Below are positions 26,706 to 36,629 of a stretch of DNA of 64,000 bases, in pieces. The position numbers and the translations under genes are program-made. The notes under the pieces were generated by a model. It was not told the origin of the DNA. It saw only the letters and a program-made list of their open reading frames with translations, and searched no databases. The number at the start of each line of letters is the position of its first letter. The first letter of the stretch is position 1. The DNA lies in contig OZ242042.1 of the NCBI GenBank assembly GCA_965204905.1, positions 2,170,001 through 2,234,000 on the forward strand, written 5' to 3'. This DNA is from Bin87 sp965204905 (GTDB lineage Bacteria > Chloroflexota > Dehalococcoidia > Lucifugimonadales > UBA3495).

Positions 26706-29700
26706 ATGGTGCTTACCCGTAAACGCTCAGGCCGCAACGATCGCGGGTTGACCGCCCGTGACGTCAAGACCTATTCCGATTCCGGCATTGCGAACGCCCT
26801 TGACGTTCCGAACCTAATCCGGAGCCAGATCGAGTCTTTTGACTGGTTCAAAGACCAAGGGTTGGCCGAAACCTTCAAGGATTGCTCACCAATCGTTGCC
26901 GGAATCACCCGACGCTTTGCCAGCGGAGACGGGTCGCGCCGGGCCGAACGTTTCGAGTTGTACTTCATGGACCACTGGTTTGACACGGAGGACGACTGCG
27001 ATCTCTGCAAAATCACAGGAGAGTGCAACGTTCATCCCAGCCCCGAGACCTGCCGGGAAAGGGAAATCACGTATTCCCGGCCGCTTTACGTCAAAGCGCA
27101 ACTTCGCGATCAGGAAACCGGGGAGATAACCGAGTCTGACATCTTCTTCGGCGACGTGCCCATGATGACCAGGACGGGCACGTTCATCATCAACGGCGCC
27201 GAGCGGGTCTTAGTGAGCCAGCTCCAACGCGCTCCGGGCGTGTATTACGAACGGGAACCGTCTCAAGATCCCGCTTGTCCCGAGTGCGGCAAGCTGGAAA
27301 ACTGGTACTACAAGGGTCGTATCTCGGCCAGCCGGGGCGCTCGCATCGAAATGCAGACCTGGACTCACTACTACGCGCGGAGGCGCAATCTACCCGAGAC
27401 CATCACCGTCAGCGTTGACCGCCGGCGCCGGATGGGCGTGTCCACGTTCCTTCATGCGTTGGGCATTGTAAATGCTGATGAAATGCGGGGGCTCTTCTCA
27501 GACATTGATTTCCATGATTGCCGGCCCTTCGTCGGCGGCGTGGAACCCGCACCCGACCGGGACTACAACCCTCGGGAAGAGGAACTGCGGTCTCTCTGGG
27601 ATCGTATGCACCCGGACCGTGAATTCAACCGGGAGCAGGCCTTCCGGATCGGCCTGGCGCAGCGCAATCTCTACAAGTGGCTCCGTCCCGGTGAACCCGC
27701 GGTGCAAGTGGACGCAGCATGCACCTTCGTTATGAACCACTTCTTCGATGGCCGCCGTTTCGACCTCGGCGAAGTGGGTCGGATCAAGGTTGACCAGCGC
27801 CTGGGTCGCTCCAACTCCCAGGTACTTACCGATTCCCAGAAGGCTATCCTCAATTTTGTTCGGGAGCAGTACGCGGCAACGGGCCTTGGGGTCTCTCCGA
27901 CTGAGATTTTTGAAGCTTCCGGACGGGAGCAGCGCATCCTGGCCGACCGGGACATCGATGCCCTAGTCACCTACGGGTATCTGGTTCGCGGAGCCGACCG
28001 GAGCATTGAGCCTCTTGATCCGTTCGCCGACGCATCAGACGAAACGGTCGCGGTCAATGTATTCTGCGCAGATGCGGCCAGCGCCGGCACGCTTCTATCA
28101 TCCGTTGATGAGCCGCTGGACGACTGCGTCGCGGTCAGCGTTCGAGGACTGGTAACGGACACGCTGGGGGACCCGGTTGCGATCTCCACCCAGCAAATCG
28201 CCGCCGGCACGACTTCCGACGAAGCCATTTCCTCCGGCGAAACCTTCATCCTGAAAAACCGCTTTCTCTCTGAAGAAAGCATCGTTGAAGCCGGCCAACT
28301 CATCTATGCCGAGCGGGTCAGCCAGGGACCCACGCAATCCTGGCATTTGACACCCGTGCGGGCACGGGCGTCCTGGATCGTCGGTGTGGTAACGGAGATC
28401 AATACCGGTCCAAACGGAAACATGCACAATGTCAGGTTGAACCTGCCGGGAGTGCCGTTGCCGGAGCGTCGTGTTCTCGATATCAACGACATCATCGATA
28501 CTCTCTACGCTCTGATTGAAAACCACATCAGCAACGAGGACCCTCGGGACAACATCGACCATCTGGGCAACCGTCGCGTGCGCGTTGCCGGGGAATTGAT
28601 GCGCGATCAGGTTCGCATCGGTCTGCTCCGAATGCACCGAATGTTCCAGGATCGGGTCGGCCGGCTGGAGAAACCCGAGGACGCGGTTCCCGCAAAGCTG
28701 GTCAACGTCCGTCCGGTTACGGGCGCAATTCGCGAGTTCTTCGGCGGGGACAAACTGTCCCAGTTCATGGACCAGACCAATCCGCTGGCGGAGCTCACGC
28801 ACAAACGTCGCCTGTCGGCCCTTGGGCGCGGCGGACTTACTCGTGAGCGCGCCGGATTCGACGTTCGAGACGTCCATGCTTCTCACTACGGCCGGATCTG
28901 CCCCATCGAAACCCCTGAAGGCGCCAACATCGGCTTGCTCAGCAGCCTGGCCGCCTACGCTCGCATTGACCGGCTGGGTTTCATCGAAACGCCCTACTGG
29001 CCGGTGATTAAGCAGCTCTGGCTTGGGGATTGCAAAACGCCCGGATTCCCCGGTTACTTCGACCTAACGGGTCATGTCGTTACCAGCGACGTGGCCACTC
29101 GGAAAGGCGAGGTGATAGTCCAAGCGGGCGAAACGATCAACTCGGAACACCTGCGCCGGTTGGGCAGGTTGGCTCCCGATACCGTTATCGACGTGGCGCC
29201 TTTCGTGGACACCCGGCCGGAGAATGTCCGGTATTTGACGGCGGACCTGGAGGAGCGTTTCCGCATCGCCCAGGCCAATTCCAACTTCGACGAGCTGTAC
29301 CAGTTCACGGATGAACTCGTGGAGGTTCGCGAGGGCGATAACTACCGCCTCGCGTCCCCGGATACCGTGGAATTTGCCGACGTGTCCCCGTTGCAGATCA
29401 TGAGCGTGTCGGCTGCTTTGATTCCCTTCCTGGAACATGACGACGCCAACCGCGCCCTGATGGGCTGCAACATGCAGCGCCAGGCCGTTCCCCTGCTACA
29501 GCCGCAGGCGCCGCTGGTGGGCACCGGAATCGAAAGTCGGGTTGCCCGCGACAGCGGTCAGGTTCTCCTTTCCCGCGTTGAAGGCTCCGTTCGCTCGGTC
29601 AACGGCAACGAAATCGTAGTGGTGGACGACTCCGGGCAGGAACACTCCCACCGCTTGATCAAATTCGCCCGCACCAACCAGGGGACCTGTCTCAACCAGC

Positions 29701-31307
29701 GCCCGGTGGTCCAGAAGGGCGATTATGTAAACGTTGGCGACGCTCTGGCCGACAGCTCTTCCACCGACGGCGGAGAGCTCGCCCTGGGCCAAAACGTTCT
29801 GGTCGCCTTCATGTCGTGGGAAGGATACAACTACGAGGACGCCATCATCATCAGCGAACGCCTGGTCAAAGACGACCAGTTCACCTCAGTACACATCGAA
29901 AAGTACGAGGTGGAGAGCCGTTCGACCAAGCTGGGCGACGAGGAAATTACCCGCGACATCCCCAACGTCGGCGAGGGCAACCTCCGCGACCTTGACGAAC
30001 GCGGCATTATCCGTATCGGCGCCGACGTCGGGCCCGGCGACATCCTGGTGGGCAAAGTGACCCCCAAGGGCGAAACTGAAATGACCGCTGAGGAACGCCT
30101 ATTGCGCGCTATCTTCGGCGAAAAATCCAAGGACGTTCGGGATACCTCGCTCCGCGTGCCTCACGGTCAAAGGGGCAAGGTCATCGGCGTTAAAACCCTG
30201 AGCCGTGAGAAGAAGAGCGACGACGAACCCGGCGACGCTCTTCCCCCGGACGTCAACGAAGCCATCCGGGTCTGGGTGGCTCAGACTCGCAAGATTTCCG
30301 TCGGCGACAAGATGGCCGGCCGCCATGGCAACAAGGGCGTTGTGTCCCGCATTCTTCCCGAAGAGGACATGCCTTTCCTGCCGGATGGCACTCCGGTTGA
30401 CATCATCCTCAATCCCATCGGCGTGCCTTCGCGCATGAACCTGGGGCAGGTTCTGGAAAGCCACCTGGGTTGGGCTGCTCGCGGCCTGAACTTCCAGGCT
30501 CTGACGCCGGTTTTCGAGGGCGCCGACGACGATCACATTGAGGACTCATTGGCCCGCTGGTGGTTCGGCCAACAGGCTGCGGCCGCCTTGAACGACGGCG
30601 ACACCGACAGCGTGGTTGACGCGACCATGGTTTACGACTGGCTGAGGGATCAAGGGTTTGATCCTGAGTCCATATTCGACGAGGAACAACACGGCATTGC
30701 CAGGCAGGTGTGCCTGTATCTGTGGCTCCGGGACGTGGCCGGAGAAAACCCGGAAGGTCTTTCCGTTAGCGAAATGCATCAGTTGGCCTTGGACGTCCAT
30801 CGCCAGCGGCTCATCTCTCCGCCCACCTTCGCCAAGTTCCAGCTCTATGACGGCAGGTCGGGAGAACCTTTCGATCAGCCGGTGGCCGTTGGCAGCATTT
30901 ATATGCTCAAGCTGATTCACCTGGTGGAGGACAAGATACACGCCAGGTCCACCGGACCCTACTCGATGATCACCCAGCAGCCCCTGGGCGGTAAAGCCCA
31001 GTTCGGCGGCCAACGCTTCGGCGAAATGGAGGTCTGGGCTCTGGAAGCCTACTCCGCCGCCCACAACCTTCAGGAGGTTCTTACCATCAAGTCCGACGAC
31101 GTTACCGGTCGGGTCAATACTTATGAATCCATCGTCAAGGGCAACCCAATCAGTCAGCCCGGAATCCCTGAATCCTTTAACGTGCTGCTCAAAGAGCTCC
31201 AGAGCCTGGGCCTCAACGTGCGCCTGGAGGAAGAAGAGGAACAGGATGACGCCAGCCTGGGGCTGCCCGGTGAAGACGACTATCTCTTTGCTTCGGAGGT
31301 GAATTAA
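26706..31307 (+). CDS. rpoB: RNA polymerase beta subunit
   Basis: 1533 residues, well above the 1150-1340 of most RpoB. Conserved blocks are present: SQLQRAPGVYYERE, the rifampicin region with FFGGDKLSQFMDQTNPLAELTHKRR split as GGDKLSQFMDQTNPL and THKRRLSALG, RICPIETPEGANIGL, the catalytic GDKMAGRHGNKGVV and C-terminal KAQFGGQRFGEMEVWALEAY. Extra material includes an N-terminal Cys cluster (CDLCKITGEC, and CPEC further on) and a 218-residue insertion at residues 372-589. The start is ATG 26706 with AGGAG upstream; the frame opens earlier at 26607. rpoC follows after 3 nt. Confidence 0.97.
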   Translation: MVLTRKRSGRNDRGLTARDVKTYSDSGIANALDVPNLIRSQIESFDWFKDQGLAETFKDCSPIVAGITRRFASGDGSRRAERFELYFMDHWFDTEDDCDLCKITGECNVHPSPETCREREITYSRPLYVKAQLRDQETGEITESDIFFGDVPMMTRTGTFIINGAERVLVSQLQRAPGVYYEREPSQDPACPECGKLENWYYKGRISASRGARIEMQTWTHYYARRRNLPETITVSVDRRRRMGVSTFLHALGIVNADEMRGLFSDIDFHDCRPFVGGVEPAPDRDYNPREEELRSLWDRMHPDREFNREQAFRIGLAQRNLYKWLRPGEPAVQVDAACTFVMNHFFDGRRFDLGEVGRIKVDQRLGRSNSQVLTDSQKAILNFVREQYAATGLGVSPTEIFEASGREQRILADRDIDALVTYGYLVRGADRSIEPLDPFADASDETVAVNVFCADAASAGTLLSSVDEPLDDCVAVSVRGLVTDTLGDPVAISTQQIAAGTTSDEAISSGETFILKNRFLSEESIVEAGQLIYAERVSQGPTQSWHLTPVRARASWIVGVVTEINTGPNGNMHNVRLNLPGVPLPERRVLDINDIIDTLYALIENHISNEDPRDNIDHLGNRRVRVAGELMRDQVRIGLLRMHRMFQDRVGRLEKPEDAVPAKLVNVRPVTGAIREFFGGDKLSQFMDQTNPLAELTHKRRLSALGRGGLTRERAGFDVRDVHASHYGRICPIETPEGANIGLLSSLAAYARIDRLGFIETPYWPVIKQLWLGDCKTPGFPGYFDLTGHVVTSDVATRKGEVIVQAGETINSEHLRRLGRLAPDTVIDVAPFVDTRPENVRYLTADLEERFRIAQANSNFDELYQFTDELVEVREGDNYRLASPDTVEFADVSPLQIMSVSAALIPFLEHDDANRALMGCNMQRQAVPLLQPQAPLVGTGIESRVARDSGQVLLSRVEGSVRSVNGNEIVVVDDSGQEHSHRLIKFARTNQGTCLNQRPVVQKGDYVNVGDALADSSSTDGGELALGQNVLVAFMSWEGYNYEDAIIISERLVKDDQFTSVHIEKYEVESRSTKLGDEEITRDIPNVGEGNLRDLDERGIIRIGADVGPGDILVGKVTPKGETEMTAEERLLRAIFGEKSKDVRDTSLRVPHGQRGKVIGVKTLSREKKSDDEPGDALPPDVNEAIRVWVAQTRKISVGDKMAGRHGNKGVVSRILPEEDMPFLPDGTPVDIILNPIGVPSRMNLGQVLESHLGWAARGLNFQALTPVFEGADDDHIEDSLARWWFGQQAAAALNDGDTDSVVDATMVYDWLRDQGFDPESIFDEEQHGIARQVCLYLWLRDVAGENPEGLSVSEMHQLALDVHRQRLISPPTFAKFQLYDGRSGEPFDQPVAVGSIYMLKLIHLVEDKIHARSTGPYSMITQQPLGGKAQFGGQRFGEMEVWALEAYSAAHNLQEVLTIKSDDVTGRVNTYESIVKGNPISQPGIPESFNVLLKELQSLGLNVRLEEEEEQDDASLGLPGEDDYLFASEVN
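27820..28472 (+). other. Insertion in RpoB with LexA-like winged helix
   Basis: The segment lies between conserved VGRIKVDQRLG and VLDINDIIDTLYALI, which are nearly adjacent in most RpoB. Residues 374-428 read like the LexA N-terminal winged helix: LTDSQKAILNFVREQY, then GVSPTEIFEASG, then IDALVTYGYLVR. Residues 430-589 are mostly beta-prone and acidic, and I recognise no domain there. Confidence 0.6.
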
Positions 31308-31310
31308 AAC

Positions 31311-34300
31311 ATGGTCAGGATGCTCGACAGTCGTGAAGCGACTACCTCCTCCGACTTCAACGCCATACGCATATCCATCGCGTCGCCCGAACAGATCCGT
31401 GGCTGGTCTTCCGGCGAGGTACAAAAAGGCGAGACCATCAACTACCGCACGCAGCGGCCCGAAAAGGACGGCCTGTTCTGCGAAAAGATTTTCGGTCCCA
31501 CCAAGGACTGGGAATGTCAGTGCGGCAAATACAAGCGCCAGAAATACAAGGGGGTGGTCTGCGACCGCTGTGGCGTTGAGGTGACCCGCTCGAATGTGCG
31601 TCGCCAGCGCCTGGGGCACATTGCCCTGGCGGCCCCGGTCGCAAACATCTGGTTCGTTAAGAACACGCCCAGCGTGATGAGCCTGACGCTGGATCTCAAG
31701 CTTTCCGACCTCACCCGGGTGTTGTACTACTCGGCTTTCGTCATCAATCAGGTTGACGTCGATTTGATGCGTGAGCAATTCGAGCGACACGAAAGGGAAG
31801 TCGAGGAAATCCGCGTCGGTCCGATTTCCACCGCCGGCAGCGCGTTGGAGAGCATCGTCAACCGGATCGCAGACTGGGACCTGGAAAACCGTCGCAACGA
31901 AGCCGCCATCGCCCTGGGAGAACTACCGGACCGCCTGAACGGCGCAGTCAGCCTGGCCCGCTCATCTTTGGCGCGCCTCACATCCGCCGACGCAGCCGCA
32001 GATGAGGATTACTCCGACGCTCTCCAGTCCCTGCGGGACATGGTTGAAACCAGCGTCGCCGCCCACGCTGGTATTGTGAGTGTCGGGCTCAATGTTCTGA
32101 GCGCCGAAGACCTGGAGTCTCCGGAACGGCTATCGGTCCTCGCGGTGGACGGCGACCCAGCCGCCGCTGCGATCTCCCGGTTTTACCATGGTTCCACCCC
32201 GATAACGGACAGCCTCCAGCGTTTGAGCGACAATGCCTCTTCGATAATCTCCGCCTTTTCCGATTGGCGAGAGGATCCCACGGAAGAAAGGCAAGACGAC
32301 ATCGCAGATGCGGCCGACCGGCTGATAGCCGATATCGTTGCCGTGGACGACGAGATACTGCTGCCGACGCTGCGAGATCTGCACGCCATCTTCGTAAGCT
32401 CTAATCCCCAAAGCGAGGACGGAGCTTCTTCGGATTACATGTCTAACGACCTGGCCACGATCCGGCGTGCCCTCGCTGAAATCGAAACCGCGGTCCGAAC
32501 CTGGAACTTCCGGCGCGGAGAAGACAATCCTGAAGGCCGTGGCTGGAATGTCCCCGCCTTTGCCGCGTTGCTAGAACGGCTTCAGCCGGACAGCGACGAC
32601 ATCAAGGCAATAGCAAGGCTTGAAGACCGCATCGACGGTATCGCCGAAGTTGAGGACCATGACGGGCGCCAGAAAGAGATAGGCTTCTGGAGCGAAGAGC
32701 TGGTCAAATTGCAAAACCTGATCGGCGTTATTGACGACTACCTGGTTCGCGCCCTCACTGAGCGGCGCAAAGAGGCAGTGGACCTCGTCCAGGCCATGAG
32801 GTGGCTGCGTTGGGACCCGTCCCAACGTTTGCGCAGCACCGACGTGGATTGGCTTTGGGATGACCTGAAACTACCGGCCTGGGCCCGCGACGAGGTTGAA
32901 CTTCCGGACGAGTTCTACATCGCCCGCAGCGGCTCGGCCGGGCTGCGCCTCACTATCCTTTCCACCAGCCGATACGACCGATTAAAGCCGTTCTGGGGCG
33001 ACTCGTTCGACGCCGAGATGGGCGCCGAACCAGTGCTGGACTTCCTCAAGCTCATGGACACGGACCTGGATCAGGAACGGTACTATACCGAGCTTGAAAT
33101 GCGGGCGACCTCCGCCCAAATCCGCACCAAGGCCGGCAAGCGTATGCGTTTGCTGGAGACTTTCCGGCGCAGCGAAAACCGTATGCAGGACATGATTATG
33201 ACTGTCCTGCCGGTGCTGCCCCCGGAACTGCGGCCCATGGTCCAGTTGGACGGCGGACGCTTCGCCACCAGCGACCTCAACGACCTCTACCGCCGGGTGC
33301 TCTCCCGGAACCACCGGCTCAAGCGGTTCGCCAGCATGCGCGCCCCGGGCCTGATGATCCGCAACGAGAAGCGGATGCTGCAAGAGGCCGTGGACTCGTT
33401 GATTGACAACGGGCGCCAGGGCAAAGCCGTCAAGGGCAAGCGCGATCATGCGCTGAAGTCGTTGAGCGACCTGCTCAAGGGCAAGCAGGGGCGTTTCCGC
33501 CAGAACTTGCTCGGGAAGCGGGTGGACTACTCCGGCCGGTCAGTCATCGTCGTCGGGCCGGAACTCAAGATGGATGAGTGCGGCCTTCCCAAGCGCATGG
33601 CGCTTGAGCTTTTCAAGCCGTTTGTGATGCACCGCCTGGTGATCAACGCGCTGGCCCCCAACATCAAGGCCGCCAAGCGTATGGTGGAGCGTTCTTCTCC
33701 CGAGGTCTGGCACATTCTGGAAGACGTGATCAAAGACCGCCCGGTAATGCTGAACCGCGCGCCCACGCTGCACCGTCTGGGCATCCAGGCGTTCAAACCA
33801 GTGTTGATCGAAGGTAGCGCCATACAGTTGCACCCGTTGGTGTGTTCGGCTTTCAATGCCGACTTCGACGGGGACCAGATGGCGGTCCACGTACCGCTGT
33901 CATCCATGGCGGTGAACGAGACCGGGACGGTAATGCTCAGCATTAACAACATGCTGTCTCCGGCTTCCGGAGAGCCCCTGGTTGCGCCCACCCTGGACAT
34001 GGTCATGGGCTGCTACTACCTTACCGAGTTGGCTTCCGACGCCAAGGGCGCCGGGGGAATGTTCTACGACATCCACGAGGCGCGCATCGCTTACTCCGAC
34101 GGACAGATTGATCTGCGCGCCCCAATCACTGTCCTGAGCGTTGCGGGCACCGAAGACAAAGTTGAAACTACGATGGGTCGGTTGATCTTCAACGAGGCTC
34201 TACCGGAATCGCTGGAGTACAAGAACGTACTCATGGACCGTGGCGCCATCAAGGACCTCACGTCCGAACTTCACCGGACCCTGTCCAATGAGGAAACCGC

Positions 34301-36530
34301 CCGCGTGCTCGACCGCATCAAGGAAATGGGTTTCTACTACGCCACCAAGTCCGGCATCACCATTGCCATCAACGACATCCAAGTGTCGGAGCGAAAGCGC
34401 GATATTCTTGAGAAAGCCACCCAAGAAGTTGCCAATCAGGAAGAGAACTTCATGATGGGCATGATGGGCGAGGACGAAAGGTACGAGCAGATCATCAAAA
34501 CCTGGACCGAAGCGTCCAACCAGATGGAAGAGGTGGTCTCGGAGGATCTGGGCAACTATGGCGGTGTCGGCGTCATGGCTGCGTCGGGCACCAAGGGGAA
34601 CATCGCCCAGATCAAGCAGATGGCCGGCATGCGTGGCCTGATGAGCGACCCGGAAGGCCGCATCATCGAGCGGCCGGTTAAATCCAGCTTCCGTGAGGGC
34701 TTGACCGCCCTAGAGTACTTTATCTCCACTCACGGAGCGCGCAAGGGTTTGACCGACACCGCGTTGCGCACCGCCGACAGCGGCTACCTGACTCGCCGCC
34801 TGGTGGACGTTTCTCAGGAAGTCATCGTCCGTGACCACGACTGCGAATTCGCGGAGCCTTTCTACGTGCAGCCGCGGCCCAACGATTTCGATCTCAGCAC
34901 TTTGCACGAGCGGATCGTAGGTCGTATGGCTGGCGATGTCATCGCCGACCCGGTGAGCGGAGAGATAATAATCGACCGCAACGAAATGATCGACGAGACA
35001 ATCGCCGAGCAGATCAAGGAAGCCGGCGTTGACCGTGTACCGGTGCGGTCGCCGTTGACCTGTCAAACCCCGCGCGGCATCTGCCAAATGTGCTACGGGA
35101 GGCTGCCCGCCACGGGCGAGTTGGTGGAAATTGGGCAGGCGGTGGGTGTCATCGCCGCCCAGAGCATCGGTGAGCCGGGCACTCAGCTCACCATGCGCAC
35201 TTTCCACACCGGCGGTATCGCCGGCTCCGACATCACCACAGGCTTGCCTCGCGTTCAGGAACTTTTCGAGGTGCGCCCTCCCAAGGGAGCGGGCGTTTTG
35301 ACGCACATTGACGGTATCGCTTCCATCGAAGAGGACGCCAATGGCTCCCGCCGCATCCGCGTCACCTATGACGACGAGGAACGGCACGAGTATGCGCTGC
35401 CTGAAGGCGCGATTCGCTTGGTCCAACCCGGCGAGCCCATCGCCGAGGGCAACCTGTTGGCAGTGGTGGTTAATCCTGACTCTCCCGCCAACGGCGGCGG
35501 ATCTGCCAGCGCGCTTGCCGGGGCCGGCGTCGTGCAGGAGATCCGATCCGATTATGAGGGCGAAGCCGAGGTATCTACCGAAGGCGTCACCGTCGTCTGG
35601 CGCGAGGAAGAATCGCGGTCTTACGACATCAGTTCACAGATGACCTTGAAAGTGAACAACGGTCAGCAGGTCTGGGCCGGCGACGCTCTGGTTGATGGTC
35701 CCCTGGACCTTCGGGAATTGCTGGACATCCGCGGACTTGAGGGCTTGCAGCACTACCTGGTGGATGAAGTCCAAGAGGTTTACCGCTCTCAGGGCGTCAG
35801 CATCCACGACAAGCACATTGAGGTGATCCTGCGGCAGATGCTGCGCCGGGTGCAGGTTGAAACCGCCGGCGACACGGAATTCATCCCCGGCGACGTGGTG
35901 GACAAGTTCCGGTTCCAGGACCAGAACAACCGGGTACTTGCCGAGGGTGGGGAGCCCGCTACCGCCAAGACCTTGCTGCTCGGCGTGTCCAAAGCTGCTC
36001 TCACCACCGACAGCTTCCTGTCAAAGGCTTCCTTCCAGGAAACCACCAAGGTCCTCACCATGGCCGCCGTCGCCAGCGACCGTGACTGGCTGCGTGGTCT
36101 TAAGGAAAACGTCATCATTGGGCGTTTGATCCCGGCGCGTCTTGAGTCTCTGCTCGCTTCGGAGCGCACTCTGGCGCTGATGGAATCCTTCGAGGACTAC
36201 GAGGACGATATGCTCACACCGGGCTGGCTCTCCGGCGATGGCGACTACCCTGAGGGACTTGATCCCATGCAGCGGGCCGCCCTGGACATGCCCCAAGAGG
36301 CCATAGACGAAGAGCTCATCTCCGGACAATCGGCGGCGCCCTTTGGAGCCGGTTCGGGCCTGGACAACGCCGGATACCAGGTCCGCACCGCCGAGGAAGA
36401 GGAAGAGCTCGTTCGCCGTGCTCAGTCCCTCACTGAGACCGATTCCGAAGTTGACCGGGAGGTGGAGGACACCGCATCGCGGATCTTCTCGCCGTTCGAC
36501 GACGAGGACGAGGACATTCCGGCGTTGTAA
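31311..36530 (+). CDS. rpoC: RNA polymerase beta' subunit
   Basis: 1739 residues. The N-terminal zinc ribbon uses Cys69, Cys71, Cys84 and Cys87. A large insertion of about 410 residues runs from residue 148 to about 560, the same site as the Thermus beta' non-conserved domain. After it come DGGRFATSDLNDLYRRV, KQGRFRQNLLGKRVDYSGRS, and the catalytic Mg2+ triad in NADFDGDQMAVH (Asp851, 853, 855). The second zinc site CQTPRGICQMCYG and the bridge/trigger region (GEPGTQLTMRTFHTGG) follow. GGAGG precedes the ATG. The acidic C-terminal tail ends DDEDEDIPAL. It forms an operon with rpoB. Confidence 0.98.
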   Translation: MVRMLDSREATTSSDFNAIRISIASPEQIRGWSSGEVQKGETINYRTQRPEKDGLFCEKIFGPTKDWECQCGKYKRQKYKGVVCDRCGVEVTRSNVRRQRLGHIALAAPVANIWFVKNTPSVMSLTLDLKLSDLTRVLYYSAFVINQVDVDLMREQFERHEREVEEIRVGPISTAGSALESIVNRIADWDLENRRNEAAIALGELPDRLNGAVSLARSSLARLTSADAAADEDYSDALQSLRDMVETSVAAHAGIVSVGLNVLSAEDLESPERLSVLAVDGDPAAAAISRFYHGSTPITDSLQRLSDNASSIISAFSDWREDPTEERQDDIADAADRLIADIVAVDDEILLPTLRDLHAIFVSSNPQSEDGASSDYMSNDLATIRRALAEIETAVRTWNFRRGEDNPEGRGWNVPAFAALLERLQPDSDDIKAIARLEDRIDGIAEVEDHDGRQKEIGFWSEELVKLQNLIGVIDDYLVRALTERRKEAVDLVQAMRWLRWDPSQRLRSTDVDWLWDDLKLPAWARDEVELPDEFYIARSGSAGLRLTILSTSRYDRLKPFWGDSFDAEMGAEPVLDFLKLMDTDLDQERYYTELEMRATSAQIRTKAGKRMRLLETFRRSENRMQDMIMTVLPVLPPELRPMVQLDGGRFATSDLNDLYRRVLSRNHRLKRFASMRAPGLMIRNEKRMLQEAVDSLIDNGRQGKAVKGKRDHALKSLSDLLKGKQGRFRQNLLGKRVDYSGRSVIVVGPELKMDECGLPKRMALELFKPFVMHRLVINALAPNIKAAKRMVERSSPEVWHILEDVIKDRPVMLNRAPTLHRLGIQAFKPVLIEGSAIQLHPLVCSAFNADFDGDQMAVHVPLSSMAVNETGTVMLSINNMLSPASGEPLVAPTLDMVMGCYYLTELASDAKGAGGMFYDIHEARIAYSDGQIDLRAPITVLSVAGTEDKVETTMGRLIFNEALPESLEYKNVLMDRGAIKDLTSELHRTLSNEETARVLDRIKEMGFYYATKSGITIAINDIQVSERKRDILEKATQEVANQEENFMMGMMGEDERYEQIIKTWTEASNQMEEVVSEDLGNYGGVGVMAASGTKGNIAQIKQMAGMRGLMSDPEGRIIERPVKSSFREGLTALEYFISTHGARKGLTDTALRTADSGYLTRRLVDVSQEVIVRDHDCEFAEPFYVQPRPNDFDLSTLHERIVGRMAGDVIADPVSGEIIIDRNEMIDETIAEQIKEAGVDRVPVRSPLTCQTPRGICQMCYGRLPATGELVEIGQAVGVIAAQSIGEPGTQLTMRTFHTGGIAGSDITTGLPRVQELFEVRPPKGAGVLTHIDGIASIEEDANGSRRIRVTYDDEERHEYALPEGAIRLVQPGEPIAEGNLLAVVVNPDSPANGGGSASALAGAGVVQEIRSDYEGEAEVSTEGVTVVWREEESRSYDISSQMTLKVNNGQQVWAGDALVDGPLDLRELLDIRGLEGLQHYLVDEVQEVYRSQGVSIHDKHIEVILRQMLRRVQVETAGDTEFIPGDVVDKFRFQDQNNRVLAEGGEPATAKTLLLGVSKAALTTDSFLSKASFQETTKVLTMAAVASDRDWLRGLKENVIIGRLIPARLESLLASERTLALMESFEDYEDDMLTPGWLSGDGDYPEGLDPMQRAALDMPQEAIDEELISGQSAAPFGAGSGLDNAGYQVRTAEEEEELVRRAQSLTETDSEVDREVEDTASRIFSPFDDEDEDIPAL

Positions 36531-36561
36531 CGCCATGTACGGCGCGTCGCAAAACCTTGTG

Positions 36562-36592
36562 GGGGCGAATCCGCGTGAGGTGGATTCGCCCC
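36562..36592. repeat. GGGGCGAATCC palindrome between rpoC and pyrD
   Basis: An 11-bp perfect stem (GGGGCGAATCC, 36562-36572, with GGATTCGCCCC, 36582-36592) around 9 nt. It shares its stem with the rpoD terminator at 6942-6966. No U-tract follows, so termination would be weak. Confidence 0.65.
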
Positions 36593-36629
36593 TATGTCTG
36601 AATACCCCATGATGGTGGAGATCTCGCCC

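Noticed and set aside
30546..31790. 414-residue - strand frame across the rpoB-rpoC junction
   Set aside because: It lies antisense to two essential conserved genes and shows no protein-family features.
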